Shown: piece by piece, positions 7,639-14,838 of the stretch
How positions within the stretch are numbered: the stretch's first letter is position 1
Layout: each line of letters starts with the position of its first letter
Source: Ectopseudomonas composti
GTDB taxonomy: Bacteria; Pseudomonadota; Gammaproteobacteria; Pseudomonadales; Pseudomonadaceae
DNA length: 33,032 bases
Direction of reading: 5' to 3'
Assembly (NCBI GenBank): GCA_946886245.1
Contig: CAMPIF010000001.1
Coordinates: 1 to 33,032, forward strand
Position numbers and translations under genes: made by a program
Notes under the pieces: model-generated
Database searches by the model: none
What the model was told of the DNA's origin: nothing
Seen by the model: only the letters and a program-made list of their open reading frames with translations

Positions 7639-7661
7639 TGTAACGCCAGTTCGCCTCGTCG
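7639..7661 (+). promoter_or_regulatory. Possible ECF-sigma-type promoter motif of the bufferin operon
   Basis: TGTAACG (7639-7645) resembles an ECF -35 element and CGTCG (7657-7661) an ECF -10 box, but only 11 nt separate them, shorter than the usual 15-17. Bufferin operons are often under ECF control, and none is encoded here. Weak candidate. Confidence 0.2.
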
Positions 7662-7728
7662 CTCTAGTTCAATGCCGGCACGCAAAACACCTTCGCCCGG
7701 CTAACCCAGATCATCCGAGGATACGCAC

Positions 7729-7986
7729 ATGAGCATGAAATCCACCGCTGCTACTGGTGCCGCCATCGCCTTCGCTGCTGCCAGCCTGTTCGCAGGTCTC
7801 TCCAGCACCGTAGCAGTGGCTGAAGAAGCCAAGGTACATTGCTACGGCGTCACGTCCTGCAAAGGCCAGAACGACTGCAAGACCGCCGAAAACAGCTGCA
7901 AAGGTCAGGGTGCTTGCAAAGGTCACGGCTTCAAGTCGATGACACTCGCTGAGTGCAATGCCGCAGGCGGTACTGTCGGCGAGTAA
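7729..7986 (+). CDS. bufA2: BufA2-type bufferin precursor peptide
   Basis: An 85-residue small secreted protein. A Sec signal (AAIAFAAASLFAGLSSTVAVA) is followed by a cysteine-rich core with Cys at 38, 44, 50, 57, 63 and 76, including HCYGVTSCKG and further CKG units (C57, C63). This is the hallmark of BufA2 bufferins, ribosomally made periplasmic copper-buffering peptides whose cysteines are turned into thiooxazoles by an MNIO enzyme. Here the MNIO gene follows directly, so the pair is convincing. ATG 7729 has GAGG 8 nt upstream. The more common BufA1/DUF2282 precursors have CYGVAKAG and a longer C-terminal part, so BufA2 fits better. A strong hairpin just after the stop may raise precursor yield over the enzymes. 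Confidence 0.9.
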   Translation: MSMKSTAATGAAIAFAAASLFAGLSSTVAVAEEAKVHCYGVTSCKGQNDCKTAENSCKGQGACKGHGFKSMTLAECNAAGGTVGE

Positions 7987-7992
7987 GTGAGC

Positions 7993-8019
7993 CGGGGCGG
8001 CCGCGCTGCGGTTGCCCCG
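7993..8019 (+). promoter_or_regulatory. 12-bp intercistronic hairpin between bufA2 and bufB
   Basis: CGGGGCGGCCGC (7993-8004) pairs with the segment at 8008-8019 through ten Watson-Crick and two G-U pairs around a 3-nt loop. It starts 7 nt after the bufA2 stop and has no T-run. Such stems commonly protect the upstream message from 3' exonucleases or partly stop polymerase, which would favour precursor over enzyme. Confidence 0.55.
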
Positions 8020-8042
8020 CATCACCGAGCGAGGAGCCAGCG

Positions 8043-8888
8043 ATGAATGCTCAACGCGGCAATCTGGGTTTCGGCCTGGGCCTGCGCAGCACCTACTACC
8101 AAGCCATTCTCGAGCAACAGCCGGCGATCGACTGGTTCGAGATCGTCTCGGAAAATTACCTGGTAGCGGGCGGCAAGGCCCTCTACTTTCTCGATGCCAT
8201 CGGCGAGCGGTACCCGCTGGTGATGCATGGCGTGTCGCTGTCGATTGGCGGCCCGCACGAACTGGACCGCGACTACCTGCGCCAGCTCAAGCAACTGGCT
8301 GCGCGCGTGCAGCCGGCGTGGATCTCCGATCATCTGTGCTGGAGCCGGGGCAATGCCCACCAGCTGCATGACCTGCTGCCGCTGCCCTACACCGAGGAGA
8401 GCCTGCAGCATGTGGCCGCGCGGGTGCGCCAGGTGCAGGACGTGATCGAGCGGCCGCTGGTGCTGGAAAACGTCTCCAGCTACCTGCGCTGCGCCGATGA
8501 TCAATTCAGCGAATGGCAGTTTCTCGCCGCGCTCAGCGAGTTGAGTTGCTGTGAGCTGTTGCTGGACGTCAACAATGTCTACGTCAGCGCGCGCAACCAT
8601 GGTTTCGACGCCTGGACCTTTATCAGCAGCCTGCCCAGGTCGCGCATCCGTCAGTTGCACCTGGCCGGCCACAGTGATTACGGCAGCTACCTGATCGACA
8701 CCCATGATCAGCCGGTCAGCGACCCGGTCTGGCAGCTCTATCAACGCACGCTGCAACACCTCGGCCCGGTGTCCACGCTGCTGGAGCGCGACGATCATTT
8801 TCCCGATCTGGACGTGCTGCTCGACGAGCTGAATACCGCGCGCCGGTTCGCCGCTCAAGCATTGCAAGGCACGCCGCAATGCGCCTGA
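8043..8888 (+). CDS. bufB: MNIO-family (DUF692) bufferin-modifying oxidase
   Basis: A 281-residue multinuclear non-heme iron-dependent oxidase predicted to convert BufA cysteines into 5-thiooxazoles. It is a TIM-barrel enzyme with the expected metal-ligand segments: VMHGVSLSIGG (His62), ISDHLCWS (Asp96, His97), LVLENVSSY (Glu142, Asn143), LLLDVNNVYV (Asp175, Asn177/178), QLHLAGH (His206, His210), DTHDQPV (Asp219, His221) and a late Glu248. None seems lost. The frame is open from 7953, but ATG 8043 has GAGGAG (8031-8036) in front and begins the conserved GLGLR region. It lies between its precursor and its partner bufC, whose start overlaps its last 10 nt. Confidence 0.93.
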   Translation: MNAQRGNLGFGLGLRSTYYQAILEQQPAIDWFEIVSENYLVAGGKALYFLDAIGERYPLVMHGVSLSIGGPHELDRDYLRQLKQLAARVQPAWISDHLCWSRGNAHQLHDLLPLPYTEESLQHVAARVRQVQDVIERPLVLENVSSYLRCADDQFSEWQFLAALSELSCCELLLDVNNVYVSARNHGFDAWTFISSLPRSRIRQLHLAGHSDYGSYLIDTHDQPVSDPVWQLYQRTLQHLGPVSTLLERDDHFPDLDVLLDELNTARRFAAQALQGTPQCA

Positions 8889-9682
8889 GTGACTGGCAGG
8901 CGCAGGTCCAGGCCTATTTGCTCAGCCCCGATGCCGAGCCCAACCCGGCCTTGCAGGCCAGCCTGTTGGGCAGCGCGGCGCTGAGTGCCGAACAGGGTCT
9001 GGCGATCTATCACAACGCTTACCGTGCGCGCCTGCTGGAAGCCTTGCGTGGTGACTACCCGGCGCTGCATGGCTGGCTTGGTGACGACGAGTTCGATGCC
9101 CTGGCCCTGGCTTATCTCGACGCGCACCCCTCGCAGCACTTCAGCCTGCGCTGGCTCGGCGCACGGCTGGCGGCGTTCATCGACGGCTACCTGATACCCG
9201 CGCAAGCCGCGCCGCTCAGCGAACTGGCGCAGCTGGAATGGGCCTTTACCCTGGCCTTCGATGCGCCCGAGGGCCAGCCCCTGAGCCTGACGCAGATGGC
9301 CGAACTGCCCGCCGAGGCGTGGCCGACCTTGCAGGTCCGCCTGCTGCCCTGCGTGCAGTGGCTCGAATGCCGGCATAACAGCCTGGAGATCTGGCGAGCG
9401 TGCAAGGAGCAGGGCGAGTTCCCCGGCAGCCAGCTATTGGCCGAGGCGCAGACCTGCGTGATCTGGCGCGACCAACTGATTACCCGCTATCGCAGTCTGG
9501 CCGCCGATGAAGCGGCAGCCTTGCAGGGCATGGCCGTGCAGGGCTGGTGCTTTGCCGAGCTGTGCGGCGAGCTGGCGCATCTGGGCGAACAGGCACCGGT
9601 TCAAGCGGTGAGCTGGTTGCGCCAGTGGCTGGCTGACGGCCTGCTGCAGCGGGTCGATAGCGTTCAGCCGCTGCCGGCTTAG
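8879..9682 (+). CDS. bufC: DUF2063 partner protein of the MNIO enzyme
   Basis: A 267-residue cytosolic protein with the N-terminal DUF2063 domain (WQAQVQAYLLSPD, GLAIYHNAYRARLLEALRGDYPAL, the strongly conserved YHNAYR-type motif) and a less conserved C-terminal half. In characterised bufferin and TglHI-like systems this partner recruits the precursor to the MNIO oxidase. Its ATG at 8879 overlaps the bufB stop region by 10 nt, implying coupled translation and complex formation. No DoxX-like bufD or sigma factor gene accompanies the operon, so it is a minimal three-gene version. A GC hairpin at 9704-9733 follows. Confidence 0.9.
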   Translation: MRLSDWQAQVQAYLLSPDAEPNPALQASLLGSAALSAEQGLAIYHNAYRARLLEALRGDYPALHGWLGDDEFDALALAYLDAHPSQHFSLRWLGARLAAFIDGYLIPAQAAPLSELAQLEWAFTLAFDAPEGQPLSLTQMAELPAEAWPTLQVRLLPCVQWLECRHNSLEIWRACKEQGEFPGSQLLAEAQTCVIWRDQLITRYRSLAADEAAALQGMAVQGWCFAELCGELAHLGEQAPVQAVSWLRQWLADGLLQRVDSVQPLPA

Positions 9683-9703
9683 GCATTGCTGCGCGATGCG
9701 CCA

Positions 9704-9733
9704 GCGACCTGAGGCGCGTCCTGCGCCAGTCGC
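9704..9733 (+). terminator. Possible transcription-end hairpin after bufC
   Basis: Nested arms GCGAC/GTCGC (9704-9708, 9729-9733) and GGCGC/GCGCC (9713-9717, 9723-9727) form an interrupted stem. Only TT follows, so a Rho-independent role is uncertain. Confidence 0.3.
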
Positions 9734-9838
9734 TTCGATCACCTGCACCGCTGGTCGCCAGGATCGAACCGCTGGAAGGCTGCAAAGGTCATCTGGGTTA
9801 ATCTCTGCAAGACAGACTCCTGGCCAGGAGAGATGACC

Positions 9839-11023
9839 ATGCTTGCGCAATTGACCGCCGCATTTCGTGATCTGCAATTGCCGTTGCGGGTGAAATTGTG
9901 GGACGGCAAACAGATCGATCTGGGCCCCAAACCCCAGGTGACGCTGGTCGTGAAGGATCCTGCGCTGGTCACGCAACTGGCTCACCCGAGCCTGGATGCA
10001 CTGGGCGCGGCCTATGTCGAAGGGCGGGTCGATCTGGAAGGTCCCATCGAAGCCGCCATCGAGGTTGGCGATGCGCTGAGCACGGCGCTGCTCGGTGACG
10101 AATCCGCACCTGCGCAGCAGTACCTTGCCCATGACAAGCGCAGCGACGCCGAGGCCATCAGCTACCACTACGACCTGTCCAACGAGTTCTACCGGCTGTG
10201 GCTGGACCGCAACATGGTCTACTCCTGCGCCTACTTCGAAAGCGGCCAGGAAGACCTCGATCAGGCCCAGCAGGCCAAGCTGCGCCACCTGTGCCGCAAG
10301 CTGCGCCTGCAGCCGGGCGACAGGCTGCTCGACGTCGGCTGTGGCTGGAGCGGCCTGGCGCGTTTTGCCGCGCGCGAGTTCGATGTCGAGGTCTATGGCA
10401 TCACCCTGAGCCAGGCGCAGTTGGAGCTGGGGCTGCAGCGTGTGGCCGAAGAGGGGCTGGAAGGGCGCGTGACCCTGGAGCAGCTGGACTACCGCGACCT
10501 GCCGCAGGATGGCCGCTTCGACAAGGTGGTCAGCGTCGGCATGTTCGAACACGTTGGTCACGCCAATCTGCCGCTGTACTGCCAGCGCCTGTTCGGCGCG
10601 GTCAGGGCCGGTGGCCTGGTGATGAATCATGGCATCACCTCGCGCTTCACCGACGGACGCCCGGTGGGTCGTGGCGCCGGCGAGTTCATCGACCGCTACG
10701 TGTTTCCGCAGGGCGAGCTGCCGCATCTGGTGACCATCAGCAAGGCGATCAGCGAGGCCGGGCTGGAAATCGTCGACGTCGAGAGCCTGCGCCTGCACTA
10801 TGCGCGCACCCTGCAGCTGTGGAGTCAGGGCCTGGAGCGGCAACTGCAGAAGGCCGCGCAGTGGGTGCCGGAAAAATCCCTGCGCATCTGGCGCCTGTAC
10901 CTGGCCGGCTGTGCCTATGGCTTCCGGCATGGCTGGATGAACCTGCATCAGATCCTGGCGGTGAAGCCGCGCGATGACGGCGGTCATGATCTGCCGTGGA
11001 CACGCGCCGACCTCTACACCTGA
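9839..11023 (+). CDS. cfaB: Cyclopropane-fatty-acyl-phospholipid synthase
   Basis: A 394-residue SAM-dependent enzyme that adds a methylene across cis double bonds of membrane phospholipid acyl chains, usually on entry into stationary phase. An N-terminal lipid-binding region with LWDGKQIDLG precedes AISYHYDLSNEFYRLWLD, the SAM motif LLDVGCGWSGLA, then SVGMFEHVGHANLPLYC (EHVG glutamate/bicarbonate-site region) and a C-terminal helical part with LHYARTLQLW. An upstream in-frame ATG at 9833 lies only 2 nt from AGGAG (9826-9830), while ATG 9839 has normal spacing and gives 394 residues, which to my memory equals P. putida CfaB. It is probably transcribed alone. Confidence 0.92.
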   Translation: MLAQLTAAFRDLQLPLRVKLWDGKQIDLGPKPQVTLVVKDPALVTQLAHPSLDALGAAYVEGRVDLEGPIEAAIEVGDALSTALLGDESAPAQQYLAHDKRSDAEAISYHYDLSNEFYRLWLDRNMVYSCAYFESGQEDLDQAQQAKLRHLCRKLRLQPGDRLLDVGCGWSGLARFAAREFDVEVYGITLSQAQLELGLQRVAEEGLEGRVTLEQLDYRDLPQDGRFDKVVSVGMFEHVGHANLPLYCQRLFGAVRAGGLVMNHGITSRFTDGRPVGRGAGEFIDRYVFPQGELPHLVTISKAISEAGLEIVDVESLRLHYARTLQLWSQGLERQLQKAAQWVPEKSLRIWRLYLAGCAYGFRHGWMNLHQILAVKPRDDGGHDLPWTRADLYT

Positions 11024-11063
11024 TGGGGTAACATGCGGCTCGTCATGATCCCGCGAGCCGCCC

Positions 11064-12815
11064 ATGCCCTTGCCGCAGCGTCCCCGTTATCGCGTTCTGC
11101 TCACCGTCCTGGCGATTCTTGCCGGCCTGCTGCTGAGCCTGTGGCTGGGTGGCCGCTACGCCGAGCAGCGCGCCTGGGACGAGCGCAGCGTCGAGGCGCG
11201 CGGGCAGCTGCAGCTCTATGCCCAGTCGATCCGCACCCTGGTCGAGCGCTTCAGCTCGGTACCCGAGGTGCTGGCGCTGGACAGCGACATTCGCAGCCTG
11301 CTGCGCGCACCGCATGATCGTCAGCTGCGCCAGGCGCTGAACCAGCGCCTGGAGCGGCTCAACGCGGCCGCCGGCTCCACCGTGCTGTACCTGCTCGATG
11401 CCCGGGGTGAAACCCTGGTAGCCAGCAACTGGCGCGACTGGAGCAGCTTCGTCGGCAATAACTACGCCTTTCGTCCTTATTTCCAGAACGCCCTGCGCGA
11501 TGGCGGCGCGCGCTACTTCGCGGTAGGCGTTACCACGGGGATTCCCGGCTACTTCCTCTCTCATGTGGTGCGCGACGACAAGGGCGAGCTGCTCGGCGTG
11601 CTGGTGGTCAAGCTGGAGTTGGAAGACCTGCAGCGCGAATGGGTCGGCCAGCCCGGGGTGCTGATGGTCGCCGACAGCTATCAGGTGGTGATCCTCAGCA
11701 ACAAGCCGATCTGGCGCTTCCGCGCTCTGCAGCCGCTCGACGAGCAGGCGCGCGCCGAACTGGTGGAAGTGCGCCGCTATGCCGAGCAGGCGTTGCAGCC
11801 GCTGGCGCATCAGGTGCATCGGCATATCGACGCCGATGCGGACTGGGCGCGCGTCGATGGCCCTGACGGCAACCGCGATTATCTCTGGCAGCGCCTGCAC
11901 ATGCCCGAAGAGGGCTGGACCCTGCACCTGCTCAGCGAGCCGGTCGGCCTGGCAGACAGTGTGCGCAGCTATCGCCTGGCCGCTGCCGGCGTGTGGATGA
12001 CCTTTGCCTTCCTGTTTCTGTTCCTTGCCCAGCGGCGCAAGAACCAGCGCTTGCAGGCCGGTATCCGCGAGCGTCTGGAGCGTGAGGTGGCGCTGCGCAC
12101 CGCCGAGTTGCGCGAAGCCCAGGATGGCCTGGTGCATGCTGCCAAGATGGCCGCGCTGGGGCAGATGTCGGCGGCCCTGGCGCACGAGATCAATCAGCCT
12201 TTGACCGCCCTGCAGATGCAACTCGGCAGCCTGCGCCTGCTGCTCGATAGTGGTCGGCCGGAAGCGGTGCGCGACGGTCTGCAGCGTATCGATGGTCTGC
12301 TGCAGCGCATGGCCGCGTTGACCGGCCACCTCAAGACCTTCGCCCGCAAGACGCCGGCCGGCCTCAGCGAGCGCCTGTGCCTGGGTGACGTGCTGGAGCA
12401 GGCCCTGCAACTGTTGGCGCCACGCATGCGCAGCGAGCAGGTCGAGCTGCGCACGCAGATCGACGACGAGGCCGAGGTGCTGGGTGATGCGATCCGCATC
12501 GAGCAGGTGATTCTCAACCTGCTGCACAATGCTCTCGATGCCATGGCCGACAGGGAGCCGCGTATCCTCCTGGTGCGCATCGCCCGCGAAGACGACGGCT
12601 GCCTGCTCAGCGTCGAGGACAGTGGCGGCGGCATCGCCGAGGAAACCCTGGGTCGGGTATTCGAACCCTTCTTCACCACCAAGCCGGTGGGGCAGGGGTT
12701 GGGGCTCGGGTTGGCGGTGTCCTACGGTATCGTGCGCGATCTCGGCGGCATGCTGGAGGCGCACAATGGTGAGCTGGGCGCGGTGTTCACCCTGAGGCTG
12801 CCGGCGGCGCCTTGA
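11064..12815 (+). CDS. DctB-like sensor histidine kinase
   Basis: A 583-residue inner-membrane kinase of the DctB class. N-terminal transmembrane helix (about 9-28, VLLTVLAILAGLLLSLWLGG), periplasmic double-PDC sensor (about 30-300; SVPEVLALDSDI, YLLDARGETLVASNW, GIPGYFLSHVV), second transmembrane helix (about 306-325), a short coiled linker, then the kinase: H-box AALAHEINQPLTAL (phospho-His near 374), N-box NLLHNALDAM, G1 VEDSGGGI and G2 GLGLGLAVSYG. PDC sensors of this class bind C4-dicarboxylates or related acids. The response regulator follows after 146 nt, so the two form a pair. With a TAXI-TRAP operon downstream, its signal is probably that transporter's substrate rather than necessarily succinate. 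Confidence 0.9.
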   Translation: MPLPQRPRYRVLLTVLAILAGLLLSLWLGGRYAEQRAWDERSVEARGQLQLYAQSIRTLVERFSSVPEVLALDSDIRSLLRAPHDRQLRQALNQRLERLNAAAGSTVLYLLDARGETLVASNWRDWSSFVGNNYAFRPYFQNALRDGGARYFAVGVTTGIPGYFLSHVVRDDKGELLGVLVVKLELEDLQREWVGQPGVLMVADSYQVVILSNKPIWRFRALQPLDEQARAELVEVRRYAEQALQPLAHQVHRHIDADADWARVDGPDGNRDYLWQRLHMPEEGWTLHLLSEPVGLADSVRSYRLAAAGVWMTFAFLFLFLAQRRKNQRLQAGIRERLEREVALRTAELREAQDGLVHAAKMAALGQMSAALAHEINQPLTALQMQLGSLRLLLDSGRPEAVRDGLQRIDGLLQRMAALTGHLKTFARKTPAGLSERLCLGDVLEQALQLLAPRMRSEQVELRTQIDDEAEVLGDAIRIEQVILNLLHNALDAMADREPRILLVRIAREDDGCLLSVEDSGGGIAEETLGRVFEPFFTTKPVGQGLGLGLAVSYGIVRDLGGMLEAHNGELGAVFTLRLPAAP

Positions 12816-12855
12816 TGCCGGTGCGAGGGTTTGTAGCCGCGACAGAGTTTTGCTC

Positions 12856-12877
12856 GGTGCGCATGGCGCACCCTACG
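12856..12877. repeat. Extragenic palindrome GGTGCGC-ATG-GCGCACC
   Basis: A perfect 7-bp stem with ATG loop followed by CTACG. Two further copies with other loop triplets flank the far side of the regulator gene (14322-14338, 14363-14379). Repetitive extragenic palindrome family. Confidence 0.7.
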
Positions 12878-12961
12878 ATCAGACGGCGCCGTGCGCACTG
12901 GTCGTTCCCCCGGATTGTATTCGTCGGGCTACACTGCCCGCCGTTTTGAACAGGAGGTGCC

Positions 12962-14302
12962 ATGAGCGCTCAGGTCATAGTGGTCGACGACGAAGCGGCG
13001 ATTCGCGAGGCGGTGCAGCAGTGGCTGGAGCTTTCCGGTTTCGACGTGCGTACCTGCGCCAGCGCGGCCGAAGCGCTGGCTCTGGTCGACCGCGACTTCC
13101 CCGGCATCGTCGTCAGCGATGTGCGCATGCCCGGTAGCGATGGCCTGCAACTGCTCGACAAGCTGCTGCAGGTAGACACCGACCTGCCGGTGATCCTCGT
13201 CACCGGTCATGGTGATGTGCCCATGGCAGTGCAGGCGCTGCGTCAGGGCGCTTATGACTTCATTGAGAAACCCTTCACCCCCGAGCGTCTGCTCGACAGC
13301 GTGCGGCGCGCGTTGGACAAGCGGCGGCTGGTCTGCGAGAACCGTCAGCTGCGTCGGCAGGTGGCCGACAAGGGCCGTATCGAGAGCCAGCTGATCGGCA
13401 TTTCGCGGTCGATGGAAAACCTGCGTCGGCAGATCCTCGAGTTGGCCGGCACCTCGGTCAATGTGCTGATCCGTGGCGAGACCGGCAGCGGCAAGGAGCG
13501 CGTGGCGCGCAGCCTGCACGACTTCAGCCCGCGTGCCAGCAAGGCCTTCGCGGCGCTGAACTGTGCGGCGATTCCCGAGACCATCTTCGAAAGCGAGCTG
13601 TTCGGCCACGAGAGTGGCGCTTTCACCGGCGCCCAGGCGCGGCGCATTGGCCGTATCGAGCATGCCGATGGCGGTACCCTGTTTCTCGACGAGGTCGAGA
13701 GCCTGCCGCTGGCGCAACAGGTCAAGCTGCTGCGCGTGCTGCAGGAAAAGACCCTGGAGCGCCTCGGCTCGAACAAGAGCATCCAGGTCGATCTGCGGGT
13801 GATCAGTGCGGCCAAGCCGGATCTGCTCGACGAGGTCAAGGCGGGGCGTTTCCGCGAGGACCTGGTGTATCGCCTGAACGTCGCCACCCTGCATATTCCG
13901 CCGCTGCGCGAGCGCCGCGAGGACATTCCCCTGCTGTTCGAACATTTCGCCCACGAGGCGGCGCTGCGTCATGGGCGCGAAGCGCCGCCACTGGCCCCGA
14001 GCGAGCTGGCCCGGTTGCTCGGTCATGACTGGCCGGGCAACGTGCGTGAGCTGATCAATGCTGCCGAGCGCCATGCCCTGGGGCTCTCCAGCCCCGCGCC
14101 GGCCGAGCGTTTCGCCGGCCAGGCGCTGGCGCAGCAGATGGAGGCCTTCGAAGCGCAATGTCTGCACAACGCCCTGCTGCAATGCCAGGGCAACATCGCC
14201 GCCGTGATGGACATGTTGCAGCTGCCGCGCCGCACCCTCAACGAGAAGATGCAGCGTCATGGCCTGGCACGCGGTGATTACCTGCCGGGCGGCGAGGAGT
14301 AG
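12962..14302 (+). CDS. DctD-like sigma54-dependent response regulator
   Basis: A 446-residue NtrC-family activator. Receiver domain 1-120 with acidic pocket VVDDE (Asp9/10), phospho-acceptor Asp53 in SDVRMPGSDG and the lysine in FIEKPF. AAA+ domain about 140-380 with Walker A GETGSGKE, the sigma54-contact loop ESGAFTGA, Walker B GGTLFLDEVE and WPGNVREL. A C-terminal Fis-type helix-turn-helix (LLQCQGNIAAVMDMLQLPRRTLNEKM) binds upstream activator sites. All residues needed for phosphorylation, ATP hydrolysis and sigma54 contact are visible. An AGGAGG sequence precedes ATG 12962. A near-consensus sigma54 promoter at 14566-14581, in front of the TAXI-TRAP operon, is its obvious target. Confidence 0.93.
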   Translation: MSAQVIVVDDEAAIREAVQQWLELSGFDVRTCASAAEALALVDRDFPGIVVSDVRMPGSDGLQLLDKLLQVDTDLPVILVTGHGDVPMAVQALRQGAYDFIEKPFTPERLLDSVRRALDKRRLVCENRQLRRQVADKGRIESQLIGISRSMENLRRQILELAGTSVNVLIRGETGSGKERVARSLHDFSPRASKAFAALNCAAIPETIFESELFGHESGAFTGAQARRIGRIEHADGGTLFLDEVESLPLAQQVKLLRVLQEKTLERLGSNKSIQVDLRVISAAKPDLLDEVKAGRFREDLVYRLNVATLHIPPLRERREDIPLLFEHFAHEAALRHGREAPPLAPSELARLLGHDWPGNVRELINAAERHALGLSSPAPAERFAGQALAQQMEAFEAQCLHNALLQCQGNIAAVMDMLQLPRRTLNEKMQRHGLARGDYLPGGEE

Positions 14303-14318
14303 GCAGGCGCGGCGCATC

Positions 14319-14382
14319 TAGGGTGCGCGGTGCGCACCTGGTGCCACGCTCTCGAGCCAGCCGGTGCGCACGGCGCACCCTA
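14319..14382. repeat. Inverted pair of GGTGCGC extragenic palindromes (BIME-like)
   Basis: TAGGGTGCGC (14319-14328) and GCGCACCCTA (14373-14382) are perfect outer arms. Each end is itself a hairpin: GGTGCGC-GGT-GCGCACC (14322-14338) and GGTGCGC-ACG-GCGCACC (14363-14379). It lies 16 nt behind the regulator stop codon and probably also ends or protects its mRNA. Confidence 0.75.
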
Positions 14383-14403
14383 AGGTCTGGCGAGCAGCCG
14401 TAA

Positions 14404-14420
14404 CCCGGATGCGATCCGGG
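14404..14420. repeat. Palindrome CCCGGAT-GCG-ATCCGGG
   Basis: Perfect 7-bp arms with a GCG centre. The core is common in intergenic DNA of GC-rich Pseudomonas, so I read it as a repeat. Its place about 150 bases before the sigma54 promoter would also fit an activator site. Confidence 0.55.
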
Positions 14421-14462
14421 AGATAGCGATTACCTCATTCTCGGCTTGCGTCCGGCTACCTG

Positions 14463-14511
14463 GTGAGCGGATTGTTGCCTATGCTCACTCGGGTGTAAGC
14501 GGTTTCCCGCT
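14463..14511. promoter_or_regulatory. Candidate upstream activator sites for the DctD-like regulator
   Basis: Two inverted repeats, GTGAGC-N14-GCTCAC (14463-14488) and AGCGG-N4-CCGCT (14498-14511), lie about 55-120 bases before the sigma54 promoter, the usual distance for NtrC-family binding. Motif-based inference only. Confidence 0.35.
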
Positions 14512-14565
14512 CAGTGACCCATTGGTCTATCGATAAAACCCTTCTATCTCGGGCTTTTCAGCCCC

Positions 14566-14581
14566 TGGCACGGCATCTGCT
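14566..14581 (+). promoter_or_regulatory. Sigma54 (RpoN) promoter of the TAXI-TRAP operon
   Basis: TGGCACG (14566-14572), 4 nt, then CTGCT (14577-14581), against the consensus TGGCACG-N4-TTGCW: one mismatch. The invariant GG and GC are 10 nt apart as required. Start site predicted near 14592. It lies directly between a sigma54 activator gene and the TRAP genes. Confidence 0.85.
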
Positions 14582-14647
14582 ATGACAGTTGCAGCCGCGC
14601 AGCATCTTGCCGACGTGGCGACCATAACAACGACAAGAGGTCAGCCC

Positions 14648-14755
14648 ATGAACTGCCATGTCCCTCGCGCCATGCCGCATTCGCTGCCGTGCATGGGCCG
14701 CCTACCCGCCGTGCCTGCCGCGGCTCTTGTCCAACGCTGCACCCCGCGCTGCTGA
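14648..14755 (+). CDS. Possible cysteine-containing leader ORF
   Basis: A 35-codon ORF beginning MNCHVPRAMPHSLPCMG with four Cys (3, 15, 31, 35) and ending in Cys. AAGAGG (14635-14640) lies 7 nt before the ATG, and the ORF starts about 56 nt behind the predicted sigma54 start site. A 9-bp GC hairpin (14767-14788) follows its stop by 11 nt, an arrangement seen in leader-peptide attenuators. No similarity recognised. It may be chance. Confidence 0.25.
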   Translation: MNCHVPRAMPHSLPCMGRLPAVPAAALVQRCTPRC

Positions 14756-14766
14756 TCGCGCAATGT

Positions 14767-14804
14767 CGACGCCGCCTGTGCGGCGTCGTCTAGAGTGAAA
14801 CTCT
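14767..14804 (+). promoter_or_regulatory. Leader hairpins before the TAXI binding-protein gene
   Basis: CGACGCCGC (14767-14775) pairs perfectly with GCGGCGTCG (14780-14788) across a 4-nt loop, followed by AGAGT-GAA-ACTCT (14792-14804). No T-run follows the first stem, so these may be mRNA 5' protection or attenuation elements rather than a terminator. Confidence 0.45.
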
Positions 14805-14838
14805 GCATACAGCCAATAACAACGACGGAGATACTTCC

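Larger units (their letters stand above)
14303..14838. other. Regulatory intergenic region before the TRAP operon
   Basis: A 536-base gap holding, in order: a BIME-like pair of extragenic palindromes (14319-14382); a CCCGGAT/ATCCGGG palindrome (14404-14420); inverted repeats GTGAGC/GCTCAC (14463-14468, 14483-14488) and AGCGG/CCGCT (14498-14511) as candidate activator sites; a sigma54 promoter (14566-14581); a possible 35-codon leader ORF (14648-14755); and two hairpins (14767-14788 and 14792-14804) before the binding-protein gene. Confidence 0.7.

Noticed and set aside
7729..7986. BufA1/DUF2282 assignment for the small cysteine peptide
   Set aside because: The CYGVTSCKG and repeated CKG units and the short C-terminus fit BufA2 better than the DUF2282 pattern.
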